A stretch of 64,000 bases of DNA from Actinomycetota bacterium (GCA_021325455.1 JAJPHD010000022.1:1-64000), one strand, 5' to 3'. Positions 50,020 to 58,548 are shown, counted from the stretch's first letter. Notes: generated by a model from the letters alone, not told the origin. Translations and numbers: made by a program.

Positions 50020-50511
50020 CTATGCCACCTCGGTCAGCCGGCCCGTCCTCTCGTCGTACATGAACCCCCGCAGGGAGCCATAGTGGGCCAGGAAGGGGCT
50101 CTCCCGGAGGCGCGCCAGCGACTGGCGCACGTCCTCGGTTGAGGGCGGGAAGGACGGGGTTGCCCAGGGCGGAGGGGACCCCGCCTCCCTTTCCAGTTGG
50201 CCGTTGAAATCCTCGTCCCTGAAGGTCCGCATGCCGCAGTCGGCATGGTGGACCAGGATCACCTCTTGTGTGCCGAGCAGGCGCTGGGAGATGGCCAGGG
50301 ACCTCACCACGTCGTCGGTGACGAGCCCCCCCGCATTGCGTATGACATGGGCCTCGCCCTCGGAGAGACCGAAGATCCCGTATGGGTTCAACCTGGCGTC
50401 CATGCAGGCCACGATGGCCACCCGGCTGGCGGGCTGCATGGGGAGGCCGGCCTTGTCGAAGTGCTCGGCATAGGAGGCGGCCCGGCGCAGCAAGTCATCG
50501 GTGGCGGACAC
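50020..50511 (-). CDS. Beta-class carbonic anhydrase
   Basis: A 163-residue cytoplasmic zinc enzyme interconverting CO2 and bicarbonate. Zinc ligands are C36 in ACMDARL, with the Asp-Arg dyad D38-R40, and H89/C92 in HHADCGM. GEAHVIRNAGG is the conserved middle motif. It resembles the short Mycobacterium Rv1284-like form. The GTG at 50511 has no clear ribosome binding site. A 37-38 bp imperfect duplication fills the 190 bp between it and the HTH gene upstream. Confidence 0.93.
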   Translation of the reverse strand: MSATDDLLRRAASYAEHFDKAGLPMQPASRVAIVACMDARLNPYGIFGLSEGEAHVIRNAGGLVTDDVVRSLAISQRLLGTQEVILVHHADCGMRTFRDEDFNGQLEREAGSPPPWATPSFPPSTEDVRQSLARLRESPFLAHYGSLRGFMYDERTGRLTEVA

Positions 50512-50570
50512 AGTTGCGGCACTGTAGCGGGGGCCGCCGGGGACAGGGTCGGGGGCGGCGGCCCAGGCCC

Positions 50571-50682
50571 GGTGCTCTGGCCCGGCGGGGCGCCCGTTGC
50601 GTGGGCCACCCGGACGGGTCAGCGGCCGGCACGGCTGGGGGCTCGGTGCTCCGACCCGGGCGGGGCGCCCGTTGCGTGGGCC
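50571..50682. repeat. Imperfect 37-38 bp direct repeat upstream of the carbonic anhydrase gene
   Basis: A unit running from GGTGCTC to CGTTGCGTGGGCC occurs at 50571-50607 and 50645-50682 with few mismatches, separated by 37 bp. Confidence 0.75.
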
Positions 50683-50700
50683 GCCCCGGCGGCTCGGCCC

Positions 50701-51141
50701 TCAGCCCGTAGGGTCCGGCCCGGCCAGCCCCTCGCTGGCGGGAGCGGCCTGCTGGTGCCGGCGCCGGCCCCGGGTCAGTGAGGGCACCCCTCCGAGCAGG
50801 GCCGATATCCGCTGGCGGGTGACGCCGAAGAGGTCGGCGACCCCCTGGGTGGTGAGGCCCTCCTCGTAGAGCGCCTTGGCCTGGGCGCGCCGCCACTGGC
50901 TGCCGGCGGCCGTCAGGCGCTCCTGGGCCATGGTCAGCATCTCCACCACCAGCGGGCGGGGCTCACTGGGCACCAGCTCCCGCCAGGACTCTCCCGTGCG
51001 CCGGCGACGGGTCACCCGGGCCGCCTGGACGCTGGCCCGGTCCAGCAGGTCGCGCACCTCCCCGATGGTGCTTATCAGGTTGTCCAGTGCTTCCAGGGCT
51101 TCGTCCCCGCCCACCTGGCCGGGTTGCTGGGTGGCCGTCAC
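50701..51141 (-). CDS. Helix-turn-helix DNA-binding protein
   Basis: A 146-residue regulator. The N-terminal half is helical and amphipathic (EALEALDNLISTIGEVRDLLDRASVQAARV). A resolvase/sigma-4-like HTH follows: AKALYEEGLTTQGVADLFGVTRQRISALLG, with GVADLFGV as the first helix and turn and TRQRISALL as the recognition helix. A basic tail (TRGRRRHQQ) ends the protein. The GTG at 51141 is taken; TAGGGT eight bases upstream points to a leaderless message. The divergent region toward the nifU-like gene holds a perfect 39-bp duplication with an inverted repeat, a possible binding site. Confidence 0.78.
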   Translation of the reverse strand: MTATQQPGQVGGDEALEALDNLISTIGEVRDLLDRASVQAARVTRRRRTGESWRELVPSEPRPLVVEMLTMAQERLTAAGSQWRRAQAKALYEEGLTTQGVADLFGVTRQRISALLGGVPSLTRGRRRHQQAAPASEGLAGPDPTG

Positions 51142-51212
51142 GCTGGTCAACCCTAGCGCAAGGGCCGGTCGCGGATATAGCCGTTGCCGGTCAGGGAGAG
51201 GACGGAGGGGGG

Positions 51213-51290
51213 AGCAATGGCTTGCTCCGTCTCGCACCGGTATGGGGGTTCAGCAATGGCTTGCTCCGTCTCGCACCGGTATGGGGGTTC
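51213..51290. repeat. Perfect 39-bp tandem duplication with internal inverted repeat
   Basis: Two identical 39-bp copies, 51213-51251 and 51252-51290, each containing AGCAA-TGGC-TTGCT (GAGCAA/TTGCTC in the first copy). They occupy the divergent region between the HTH gene and the NifU-type gene. Confidence 0.92.
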
Positions 51291-51406
51291 GCCTTCTCAC
51301 CTGGGGCAACCACGGGGCCATGGGGGCCGGTGGGGGCAGGTACGGTGGGGGAAGTAAACGGGCACTGGCGCCGTTGACCGGAGGGCGAGCACGAGGAGGT
51401 GAGGAG

Positions 51407-51784
51407 GTGGCCGGAGTGGACGACGATGTGAAGCTGGACGGAGCCGAACCGCCCCGGGAGGCGGGCGAGCTGGACGGAGCCGAGCGGCGCCGGCGGCTGG
51501 CGGACCTCAACGGCCTCATGGACATGATGCGCCCCGCCGTGCAGGCCGACGGGGGGGATCTGGTGCTGGTCAGTGCCGACGTGGACACCGGGGTGGTGGA
51601 GGTGATGCTCCAAGGGTCGTGCAGCTCCTGTGCCATCAGTGCCACCACCCTGCAAGCCGGCGTGGAGCGCATCCTGCGGGACCGCCTTCCCTGGGTGAGC
51701 GAGGTGAGGGGCGGGGTGGACGAGACCCTGGACTTCGAGGAGAGCGCCAGCCTGGGACGGGGCGGTTACGTCCCCCGCTGGTGA
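51407..51784 (+). CDS. NifU C-terminal-type Fe-S scaffold protein
   Basis: 125 residues. The NifU/Nfu domain occupies residues about 30-105: LMDMMRPAVQADGGDLVLVSAD, then GSCSSCAISATTLQAGVERILRDRLPWVSEV, with the CxxC that binds a transient [4Fe-4S] or [2Fe-2S] cluster between two monomers. It delivers clusters to apo-proteins; the Rieske protein gene nearby is a conceivable client but there is no direct evidence. The charged N-terminus is not conserved. The GTG at 51407 follows GAGGAGGT; a second GTG at 51416 is possible. Confidence 0.88.
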   Translation: MAGVDDDVKLDGAEPPREAGELDGAERRRRLADLNGLMDMMRPAVQADGGDLVLVSADVDTGVVEVMLQGSCSSCAISATTLQAGVERILRDRLPWVSEVRGGVDETLDFEESASLGRGGYVPRW

Positions 51785-51821
51785 GGAGGTTGCCGTCCCC
51801 CTAGGAGGGCAACATGGAGGG

Positions 51822-52751
51822 GTGCGCATCCTGTCCCTCCTGCCCTCGGCGACCGAGATCGTCTACGCCCTGGGGCTGGGGGACCTGCTGGTGGGGGTGA
51901 CCGACGAGTGCGACCACCCCCCTGAAGCCAGGCGCCACCCGATCGTCTCCAGGGCCGACCTGGCCTCGACGGCCGCGCCGCCAGGGTCTGGGGCCCCGTC
52001 GCCGGGCGGGCTCCCGCCGGCCGAGGTGGACAGACTGGTGGGCGAGAGGGTCGCCCAGGGGGAGGCGCTGTACAGCCTCGACACCGACCTCATACGCGAG
52101 TTGCGCCCTGATCTCATCCTGGCCCAGGACCTCTGTCGCGTCTGCGCCGTCCCGTCGGGCCATGTCGAGGAGGCCCTCGAGAGGATCGGCTGGCAGGCCC
52201 GCGTGCTGTCCCTCGACCCCGGGCGCCTCGATGACGTGATCGCCAGCATCGTGGCGGTGGGGGAGGCGGCCGGCGTGGAGGACCGGGCCAGGCGCGTGGC
52301 TGCAGCCCTGGGAGAGAGGCTGGAGAGGGTGCGCCGGGCCACCGCCGGCCGGAGGAGCCGGCCCACCCTGGCCCTCGAGTGGCCTGATCCGCCCTTCGCC
52401 GGAGGGCATTGGGTGCCAGACATGGTGCGGGTGGCCGGCGGAGAGCCGTTGCTGGGGAAGGCCGGCGAGCCGTCGCGCCGGCTCGGATGGGGCGAGGTGG
52501 CGGCCTCGCAGGCGGAGATGGTCGTGGTCATGCCGTGCGGGTACCGCCTGGACCGGGCCAGGGACGAGGCCACCACGGTGGCGGGCCGGCCGGAGCTGCA
52601 GGCGGCGAGGGAGGTGTGGGCCGTGGACGCCTCCTCGTCCTTCTCCCGTCCAGGCCCCCGCCTGGTTGACGGAGTGGAGGCCCTGGCCGGCGTGCTGCAC
52701 CCGGGCTGCGTGCCCGAGCCTTCCCCCGGCATGGTGGCTCGGGTGCGGTGA
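51822..52751 (+). CDS. BtuF-like cobalamin/metal-chelate-binding protein, no signal peptide
   Basis: 309 residues with the class III periplasmic-binding fold: VRILSLLPSATEIVYALGLGDLLVGVTDECDHPP, ELRPDLILAQDLCRVCAV, the long connecting helix LDDVIASIVAVGEAAG, then LEWPDPPFAGGHWVPDMVRVAGG. These features match cobalamin-binding BtuF-type proteins, but the chain starts directly at the first core strand, so it appears cytoplasmic. Such orphan signal-less members are common; their role may be intracellular corrinoid handling. The GTG at 51822 has GGAGGG nearby. Confidence 0.82.
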   Translation: MRILSLLPSATEIVYALGLGDLLVGVTDECDHPPEARRHPIVSRADLASTAAPPGSGAPSPGGLPPAEVDRLVGERVAQGEALYSLDTDLIRELRPDLILAQDLCRVCAVPSGHVEEALERIGWQARVLSLDPGRLDDVIASIVAVGEAAGVEDRARRVAAALGERLERVRRATAGRRSRPTLALEWPDPPFAGGHWVPDMVRVAGGEPLLGKAGEPSRRLGWGEVAASQAEMVVVMPCGYRLDRARDEATTVAGRPELQAAREVWAVDASSSFSRPGPRLVDGVEALAGVLHPGCVPEPSPGMVARVR

Positions 52752-52762
52752 GACCGGCGAGG

Positions 52763-52768
52763 TAGCGT
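52763..52768 (+). promoter_or_regulatory. -10 hexamer of the leaderless enoyl-CoA hydratase promoter
   Basis: TAGCGT, seven bases before the ATG at 52776; no ribosome binding site is present. Confidence 0.5.
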
Positions 52769-52775
52769 CGGTCCC

Positions 52776-53567
52776 ATGGCCGAGACCTTCGTGACCGTGG
52801 ACCGCCGGCCCCCCAAAGAGCGCGGGGCCGGAGTGGCCCTCGTCCGCCTGGACCGACCCAAGATGAACGCCCTCTCTCTGGAGCTGCTCTCCCAGCTGGA
52901 GGAGGCCATGCGAGGCCTGATGGAGGACCCCCCGGGGGCAGTGGTGGTGTGGGGTGGTGAGCGGATCTTCGCCGCCGGGGCCGACATCACCGAGTTCACC
53001 GCCGGTCTCGACCCCTCCGAGACGGCCGGCCGCTTCCACTCGGCCCTGGGTGCGGTGGCGTCCTTTCCCCGGGCTGTCATCGCCGCCGTGAACGGCTATG
53101 CGCTCGGCGGGGGGTGCGAGCTGGCCCTGGCCTGCGATTTCCGGGTGGCCGGGGAGGGAGCCAGGTTGGGCCAGCCCGAGATCCTCCTCGGCATCATCCC
53201 CGGCGGTGGCGGCACCCAGCGCCTGCCCCGGCTGGTGGGCCGGGCCCGGGCCAAGGATCTCATCTTCTCGGGGCGCCAGGTGGGGGCCGACGAGGCCCAC
53301 CGGATGGGCCTGGTCGACAGGGTCGTCCCCGACTCCGAGGTCCTGGGGGCAGCCCTCGAATGGGCCGAGAGCCTGGCCTCGGGGGCGGTCGTGGCCCAGG
53401 GCCTGGCCAAGGAGGCCATCGATCAGGGCCTCGACCGCTCCGAGACTGAGGGGCTGGCCATCGAGAGACAGGCGTTTGCCCGGGCCTTCGGGACCGAGGA
53501 TGCCGGCATCGGCATCAGGTCCTTCCTGGACAAGGGCCCGGGCAGGGCCGAGTTCGTGGGCCGGTGA
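52776..53567 (+). CDS. Enoyl-CoA hydratase/isomerase family protein
   Basis: 263 residues with the crotonase fold. The CoA and oxyanion elements are RIFAAGADITEF and NGYALGGGCELALACDFRVA. The catalytic glutamate region is GQPEILLGIIPGGGGTQRLPRLVG, where glutamates corresponding to the hydratase pair are present. It likely hydrates trans-2-enoyl-CoA in beta-oxidation. It is coupled by a 4-bp GTGA overlap to a Rieske protein gene, an uncommon partner for this enzyme. Confidence 0.92.
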   Translation: MAETFVTVDRRPPKERGAGVALVRLDRPKMNALSLELLSQLEEAMRGLMEDPPGAVVVWGGERIFAAGADITEFTAGLDPSETAGRFHSALGAVASFPRAVIAAVNGYALGGGCELALACDFRVAGEGARLGQPEILLGIIPGGGGTQRLPRLVGRARAKDLIFSGRQVGADEAHRMGLVDRVVPDSEVLGAALEWAESLASGAVVAQGLAKEAIDQGLDRSETEGLAIERQAFARAFGTEDAGIGIRSFLDKGPGRAEFVGR

Positions 53568-55402
53568 GACCGCTGGCCGACCCCGGTTCCCGTGCCGACC
53601 GGGTGGTGGCGGGGTCCTTGGACGACCTGAAGAGGGAGGGCTTTCTCACCACCAAGGTGGGCAACCAGCCGGTGTGCGTCTGGTGGCACCAGGGGAGGCC
53701 CTATGCCCTGGAGGACCGCTGCCCGCACCTGGGGTTCCCCCTCCATCGCGGCACCGTCGAGAGCGGCATGGTGACCTGCCACTGGCATCACGCCCGCTTC
53801 GACCTCTGCTCGGGCGGCACCCTGGACCCTTTCGCCGACGACGCCCGCTCCTATCCCGTCCAGGTGGAGGACGGGATGGTTGTGGTGGGCCCGAGGCCGG
53901 CCCCCTGGCCGCCGGATTACCACCGCCAGCGCCTGGAGGAAGGGCTGGAGCAGGGGCTCACACTGGTGATGGCCAAGGCCGTGCTGGCCATGCTGGAAGG
54001 AGGAGCCTCGCCGGCGGAGGTCGTACGGGAAGGGGTGGAGTTCGGCTGCCGTAACCGGGCCGAGGGTTGGGGCTCGGGACTGACCGTGCTCACCGCCATG
54101 GCCAACGTCCTCCCTCACCTGTGGCCGGCCGACCGGCCCTTGGCCCTGGTGCAGGGCCTGGCCTTCCTGTCCCGAGACACCATGGGCCACGCTCCCCGCT
54201 TCCCGCTGCAGCCCTTGTCCTCCCCGGCGGCCCCCCCGGAGCAGCTGGCGGCCTGGTACCGCCGGTTCATCGAGACCCGGAGCGCGGATGCGGCCGAGAG
54301 GACGCTGGCCACGGCCATAGCGGGGGGGATGCCCCTGCCGCAGCTGGCGGCCATGATGGCGGCCGCCGTGACCGACCACGTCTTCGTGGACGAAGGGCAC
54401 ACCATCGACTTCACCAACAAGGCGTTCGAAGCCCTTGACCACCTGGGCGAGGACGCCTCCCTCCTGGTGCTCCCCACGTTGGTGGCCCAGACGGCGGCGG
54501 CCCGCCGCCACGAGGAGGAGGCGGCCTGGCGCCATCCCCACGACCTGGCCGGCCTGGCGGCGGAGGCCGCCTCCCGATTGACGACGGCGCTGGCCGGCGG
54601 TGGCACGGGCCTGACCGGTGCCGGGAGCGCCGGGAGCGCTGCGGGCCTGATAGATGCCGGGAGCTCCGCGAGCCAGGGGTCCCTTGCTGCCCCCGGAGCC
54701 AAGGACATGGCGTGGCGGCTGCTCGGCGAGGACCCGGCTGAGGTTGTGGAGGAGGTCCTCTCGGCCCTTTCCCGGGGAGCCTCGGGCGAGGAGGTGGCCA
54801 GGGCGGTGGCCCTGGCGGCGGCCCTGCGGATCGTGCGCTTCCACGTGCAGAACGACCATGGCGACTGGGACGTGGTCCACCACGGCTTCACCTCGGCCAA
54901 TGCGCTGCACCAGCTCGTGCTGCGCACCCACCGGCTGGCGGCGCCGGCGCCGGAAGCCTCGCCGACCCTGCTGCGGGGGGTGGTGCAGGTGGCCCTCAAG
55001 GTCTTCCTCGACCGTTTCCTGAACGTTCCGCCGGCCCGGCCGCCGACCTCTGACCACGGGGACCTCGAGGACCTGGCCGGGTGCTTCGACCAGGAGGGCC
55101 GGGTGGATGAGGCCGGGTCGATCGTGTACGGGTACCTGCGGGCGGGTGGCGACCGGGCCCGGCTGGAGGCGACCCTCGGTCATGCCCTGCTGATCGAGGA
55201 CGCCGGCTTCCACTGGTTCCAGGTCTACGAAGCGGCCCTGCGCCAATCACGCGCCTGGCCGGAGGGTTCGGAGGAGTCCGCCCTGGTGCTGGTGGGGCTG
55301 GCCCGCTTCCTGGCGGCCCACACACCCACCCGGAGGGAGCTGTCCCAGGTGGTTCGCATCGCCACCCGGCTGCACCGGGGCGAGGCGGTCCACGAAGAGT
55401 AG
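53564..55402 (+). CDS. Rieske [2Fe-2S] protein with long repeated helical domain
   Basis: 612 residues. Residues 15-115 form a Rieske domain: RCPHLGFPLHRG (Cys-x-His) and CHWHHARFDLCSGG (Cys-x-x-His), the four ligands of a Rieske cluster, in the dioxygenase-ferredoxin style. The remaining 480 residues are helical and seem to repeat about four times, each unit starting with a glycine-acid turn (GGASPAEVVREG near 145, GGMPLPQLAAMM near 253, RGASGEEVARAV near 403, RAGGDRARLEATL near 525). Later units carry His-rich helices (DHVFVDEGHTIDF, FHVQNDHGDWDVVHHGF, FHWFQVYEAAL), which may bind a metal or cofactor. No known oxygenase catalytic domain is seen. It starts at the GTG overlapping the hydratase stop. 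Confidence 0.8.
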   Translation: MRPLADPGSRADRVVAGSLDDLKREGFLTTKVGNQPVCVWWHQGRPYALEDRCPHLGFPLHRGTVESGMVTCHWHHARFDLCSGGTLDPFADDARSYPVQVEDGMVVVGPRPAPWPPDYHRQRLEEGLEQGLTLVMAKAVLAMLEGGASPAEVVREGVEFGCRNRAEGWGSGLTVLTAMANVLPHLWPADRPLALVQGLAFLSRDTMGHAPRFPLQPLSSPAAPPEQLAAWYRRFIETRSADAAERTLATAIAGGMPLPQLAAMMAAAVTDHVFVDEGHTIDFTNKAFEALDHLGEDASLLVLPTLVAQTAAARRHEEEAAWRHPHDLAGLAAEAASRLTTALAGGGTGLTGAGSAGSAAGLIDAGSSASQGSLAAPGAKDMAWRLLGEDPAEVVEEVLSALSRGASGEEVARAVALAAALRIVRFHVQNDHGDWDVVHHGFTSANALHQLVLRTHRLAAPAPEASPTLLRGVVQVALKVFLDRFLNVPPARPPTSDHGDLEDLAGCFDQEGRVDEAGSIVYGYLRAGGDRARLEATLGHALLIEDAGFHWFQVYEAALRQSRAWPEGSEESALVLVGLARFLAAHTPTRRELSQVVRIATRLHRGEAVHEE

Positions 55403-55635
55403 GGGTCGGGCCGGGTGCGGCTGGTGGGCGGTTGCGGCCGGCCCCGGGTGCCATGGGCAGAGAGGGTGCACGCCCTGTTGCAGAGTGCAAGAGATCCTTT
55501 TGAGTCAACTTGAGTCCACATATTGGCGCTGAATGCAATCAAAATGATCCCGCGCACTATGCAATAGGGCTTGTCACTCAGGCCGTCCCATGGCCCCGTC
55601 GGCGCCCTGCCCCCGGCTGGGCCGTGCAAGCCCTC
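55403..55635. other. Convergent intergenic region with an AT-rich patch
   Basis: Between the Rieske gene and glgP, positions 55480-55590 are much richer in A+T than the rest of the window and contain a TTGAGTC direct repeat (55500, 55510) and repeated TGCAA words. No convincing gene, tRNA or terminator with a U-tract is visible. Confidence 0.4.
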
Positions 55636-58542
55636 CTAGCTGCCCCCGGCCCAGGCGACCAGCCCCATCTCGACAGGGGAGGGGAGGTCCTCATGGACAG
55701 GAAGCACCCTCACCGTGAACCCGTAGCGCCCGGCCCGGGCGCAGGGGAAGGTGGCGGTGTAATGCCAGGGAGGGCCGGCCGCCTCCCCGCCGCCGGTGAG
55801 GCTGTCGCCCGCCCCCCCGGCCGCTGGGCGGTCGCCCGCCCCGCCTGCCGCCTCCCCGCCGCCGGTGAGGCTGTCGCCCGCCCCCCCGGCCGCTAGGCGG
55901 TCGCCCGCCCCGCCTGCCGCCAGAGTCCCGCCCGCCCCGGCGTGAGCGAGGGGCTCCATCTCCACCACGCCGACCCTGGTCAGCTCCCCGTTCCCCGTCA
56001 CGGGGCCGTGCACCAGCTGGACGACCACGTCCCGGACGTCAAGGGGACCGAGCCAGACCAGGGCGTCGACCCGGCGCTTGGCCCCGAGGTCCACCGAGCC
56101 CCCGCCCAGTGAGTCCCCAAAGCCCACCGAGCCCCCGCCCAGTGAGTCCCCAAAGCCCGCCGGGCCCCCGCCCAACGAACCCCCGACGTCCACCGAGCTC
56201 GCATCCAGAGACCCTGGCGTGCTCCGTGGCGGGTGAGGCCCAGGCCCACCGGGGACCGTGGCGGCCTCACCGCCCCCGGGCCCGACACCCACCGGGCCTC
56301 CCTCACCCGCGGCCCCCTCCGGGCGGACCTCGACCCTCACCTCCGGCCAGGCCTCACGCACCCGGGCCTTCCAGGCCGCCAGCTCCCGTGCTCGCCGGTA
56401 GCCGTCGGCACTGAGAGCCACCGTGCGCCGCCCGGCGGGCTCGTAGATGCGGTCCGTGTACTCCCGCACCATGCGCGACGCCACCACCTGGGGGCCGAGG
56501 GAGCGCAGGGAGGCCTTGATGCGCCGCACCCATCCGGTGGGGACGGGCCCGGCGACCCGGTCGTAGAAGAGGGGGACGATATGGCGCTCGAGCAGGTCAA
56601 AAAGCGCCTCTGCCTCGATGGCGTCCCGCCGTCCCTGGTCCGGGTGGCTCTCTGCCGAGGCGATGGCCCAGCCGTTCTCCCCGTCGAAGCACTCGTCCCA
56701 CCACCCGTCCAGGATCGAGCAGTTGAGGCCCCCGTTGAGGGCGGACTTCATGCCGCTCGTCCCGCAGGCCTCCTGGGGCCGGCGGGGGGTGTTCAGCCAC
56801 AGGTCGCAGCCCTGGTAGAGGGCCCGGGCCACGGCGATGTCGTAGTCCTCGACGAAGGCGATCCGGTGGCGGATGGCGGGGTCCCGGGTGAACTGGACTA
56901 TCTCCTTGATGATGGACTTGCCCAGGTCGTCGGCGGGGTGGGCCTTGCCGGAGAACACGATCTGAACCGGGCATTCGGCCGAGGTGAGGAGGCGGACCAG
57001 GCGTTCCCGGTCGGAGAGGAGGAGGGTGCCCCGCTTGTAGGCGGCGAAGCGGCGGGCGAAGCCGATCGTGAGCACCCGGGGGTCCAGTACCTCGTCGCAC
57101 CAGCTGAGCTCGGGGCCGGACAGGCCCGCCCCTGCCAGCGAGGCCCGCAGCCGGCTCCGGACCATCGACACCAGGCGTTCCCGGCCCTGCTCTCGGACTC
57201 GCCACAGCTGGTCATCGGGGATGTTGTCGATCCGTGACCACTCGCTGGTCTCGGCCTCGGTCCAGGCGGGGCGGACCGAGCGGCTCATCAGGGCGTCCAT
57301 CTCCTGGGAGACCCACGTGGGACCGTGGACGCCATTGGTGACCGAGGTGATGGGGACCTCGTCCTCCTCCACGTCGGGCCAGAGGGGGGCGAACATGGAC
57401 CTGGTCACCTTGCCGTGCAGGCGGGACACGGCGTTGGCCGTGCCGGCCAGGCGCAGCCCCATGACAGCCATGTTGAAGGGCTCGTCGGGGGGGTCCCCCG
57501 GCAGGTGGCCCAGTTCCATGAGGCGGTCCAGGTCCACCCCGCAGTCCGCGCACCAGGTGCTGAAGTACCGCTCCATCAGCGCTCTCGGGAACCGGTCGAT
57601 GCCGGCGGGCACCGGGGTGTGGGTGGTGAAGACCGTGCTGGCCCTGGTCATCTCCACCGCCTCGCCGAAGGAGAGCCCGGCCGTGGACATCAGCCATCGC
57701 ACCCTCTCCAGGGCCAGGAAGCCGGCATGCCCCTCGTTGGTGTGGAAGATCTGGACCCTCTCCCCCAGGGCGGCCAGGGCCCGCACCCCGCCCATCCCGA
57801 GCAGTATCTCCTGGCGCAGCCGGTGCTCGGTGTCCCCGCCGTACAGCCGGTCCGTGACCTGGCGGCCGGCGGCGTCGTTTCCCTCCACGTCGGAGTCGAG
57901 CAGGTAGAGCCGTACTCGGCCCACATCGGCCCGCCACACCTGGGCCACCAGCGGCTGACCACCCAGATCCACGCTCACCCGCACGCCCTCCACGGGCCGG
58001 ACCGCCATGGCGTAGGGGTCGATGAGGGGGTAACGCTCCTGTTGCCAGGCATCGGGCGACAGCTCCTGGCGGAAGTACCCCTGACGGTAGAGCAGGCCCA
58101 CACCGACCACGGGCAGGCCCAGGCCGCTGGCGCCCTTGAGGTAATCGCCGGCCAGCACGCCCAGGCCTCCCGAGTACTGGGGGAGGGCCTCGGTGATCCC
58201 GAACTCCGGGGAGAAGTAGGCCACGGTGCCCAGCTCGCCCGGGCGCCGCTCCTGGAACCACAGGGGGGCCTCCAGGTGGCGGCGGAGGTCGGCGTGGACG
58301 TCGCGCAGGTGGGCCAGGAAGGCGGGGTCGGCAGCCAGGGACTCGAGGCGGGCGGGGTCCACCGCCCCGAGCAGGCGCATGGGGTCGTGGTCGACCTCCT
58401 CCCAGGCTATGGGGTCAACCCAGCGGAAGAGGTCCCTGGTCCGCTCGTCCCAGGACCAGCGCAGGTTGGTGGCCAGCTCCTGGAGGGGGGCGAGAGCCTC
58501 GGGCAGCCGGATCCGGACAGTGAAGCTTCGCAGCGCCCGCAC
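55636..58542 (-). CDS. glgP: Alpha-glucan phosphorylase (GlgP/MalP, GT35)
   Basis: 968 residues. It has the DUF3417 N-terminus of actinobacterial phosphorylases (LPEALAPLQELATNLRWSWDE) and AYFSPEFGITEALPQYSGGLGVLAGDYLK. The pyridoxal phosphate site is in CGTSGMKSALNGGLNCSILDGWWDE, with the cofactor lysine. It cleaves alpha-1,4-glucan with phosphate to glucose-1-phosphate. The C-terminal 200 residues are unusual: an extra beta domain is interrupted by glycine-rich stretches coded by DNA minisatellites. GTG 58542 has TAACGT six bases upstream, so a leaderless message is likely. It is divergent from the glgE operon with 143 bp between. Confidence 0.92.
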   Translation of the reverse strand: MRALRSFTVRIRLPEALAPLQELATNLRWSWDERTRDLFRWVDPIAWEEVDHDPMRLLGAVDPARLESLAADPAFLAHLRDVHADLRRHLEAPLWFQERRPGELGTVAYFSPEFGITEALPQYSGGLGVLAGDYLKGASGLGLPVVGVGLLYRQGYFRQELSPDAWQQERYPLIDPYAMAVRPVEGVRVSVDLGGQPLVAQVWRADVGRVRLYLLDSDVEGNDAAGRQVTDRLYGGDTEHRLRQEILLGMGGVRALAALGERVQIFHTNEGHAGFLALERVRWLMSTAGLSFGEAVEMTRASTVFTTHTPVPAGIDRFPRALMERYFSTWCADCGVDLDRLMELGHLPGDPPDEPFNMAVMGLRLAGTANAVSRLHGKVTRSMFAPLWPDVEEDEVPITSVTNGVHGPTWVSQEMDALMSRSVRPAWTEAETSEWSRIDNIPDDQLWRVREQGRERLVSMVRSRLRASLAGAGLSGPELSWCDEVLDPRVLTIGFARRFAAYKRGTLLLSDRERLVRLLTSAECPVQIVFSGKAHPADDLGKSIIKEIVQFTRDPAIRHRIAFVEDYDIAVARALYQGCDLWLNTPRRPQEACGTSGMKSALNGGLNCSILDGWWDECFDGENGWAIASAESHPDQGRRDAIEAEALFDLLERHIVPLFYDRVAGPVPTGWVRRIKASLRSLGPQVVASRMVREYTDRIYEPAGRRTVALSADGYRRARELAAWKARVREAWPEVRVEVRPEGAAGEGGPVGVGPGGGEAATVPGGPGPHPPRSTPGSLDASSVDVGGSLGGGPAGFGDSLGGGSVGFGDSLGGGSVDLGAKRRVDALVWLGPLDVRDVVVQLVHGPVTGNGELTRVGVVEMEPLAHAGAGGTLAAGGAGDRLAAGGAGDSLTGGGEAAGGAGDRPAAGGAGDSLTGGGEAAGPPWHYTATFPCARAGRYGFTVRVLPVHEDLPSPVEMGLVAWAGGS
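55781..55918 (-). repeat. 69-bp coding minisatellite in glgP (2 copies)
   Basis: Copies at 55781-55849 and 55850-55918 differ at one position. Each encodes 23 Gly/Ala-rich residues (including AAGGAGDSLTGGGEA). Confidence 0.9.
56091..56189 (-). repeat. 33-bp coding minisatellite in glgP (2 perfect, 1 diverged copy)
   Basis: Copies at 56091-56123 and 56124-56156 are identical; 56157-56189 is diverged. Each encodes 11 residues with the motif GFGDSLGGGSV. Confidence 0.9.
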
Positions 58543-58548
58543 GCCGCA

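Noticed and set aside
50571-50682. CRISPR array
   Set aside because: Two imperfect copies only, unequal and without a third unit or cas genes.
55510-55896. A 128-codon plus-strand frame near the end of glgP
   Set aside because: Most of it is antisense to the glgP minisatellite; no ribosome binding site and no family-like sequence.
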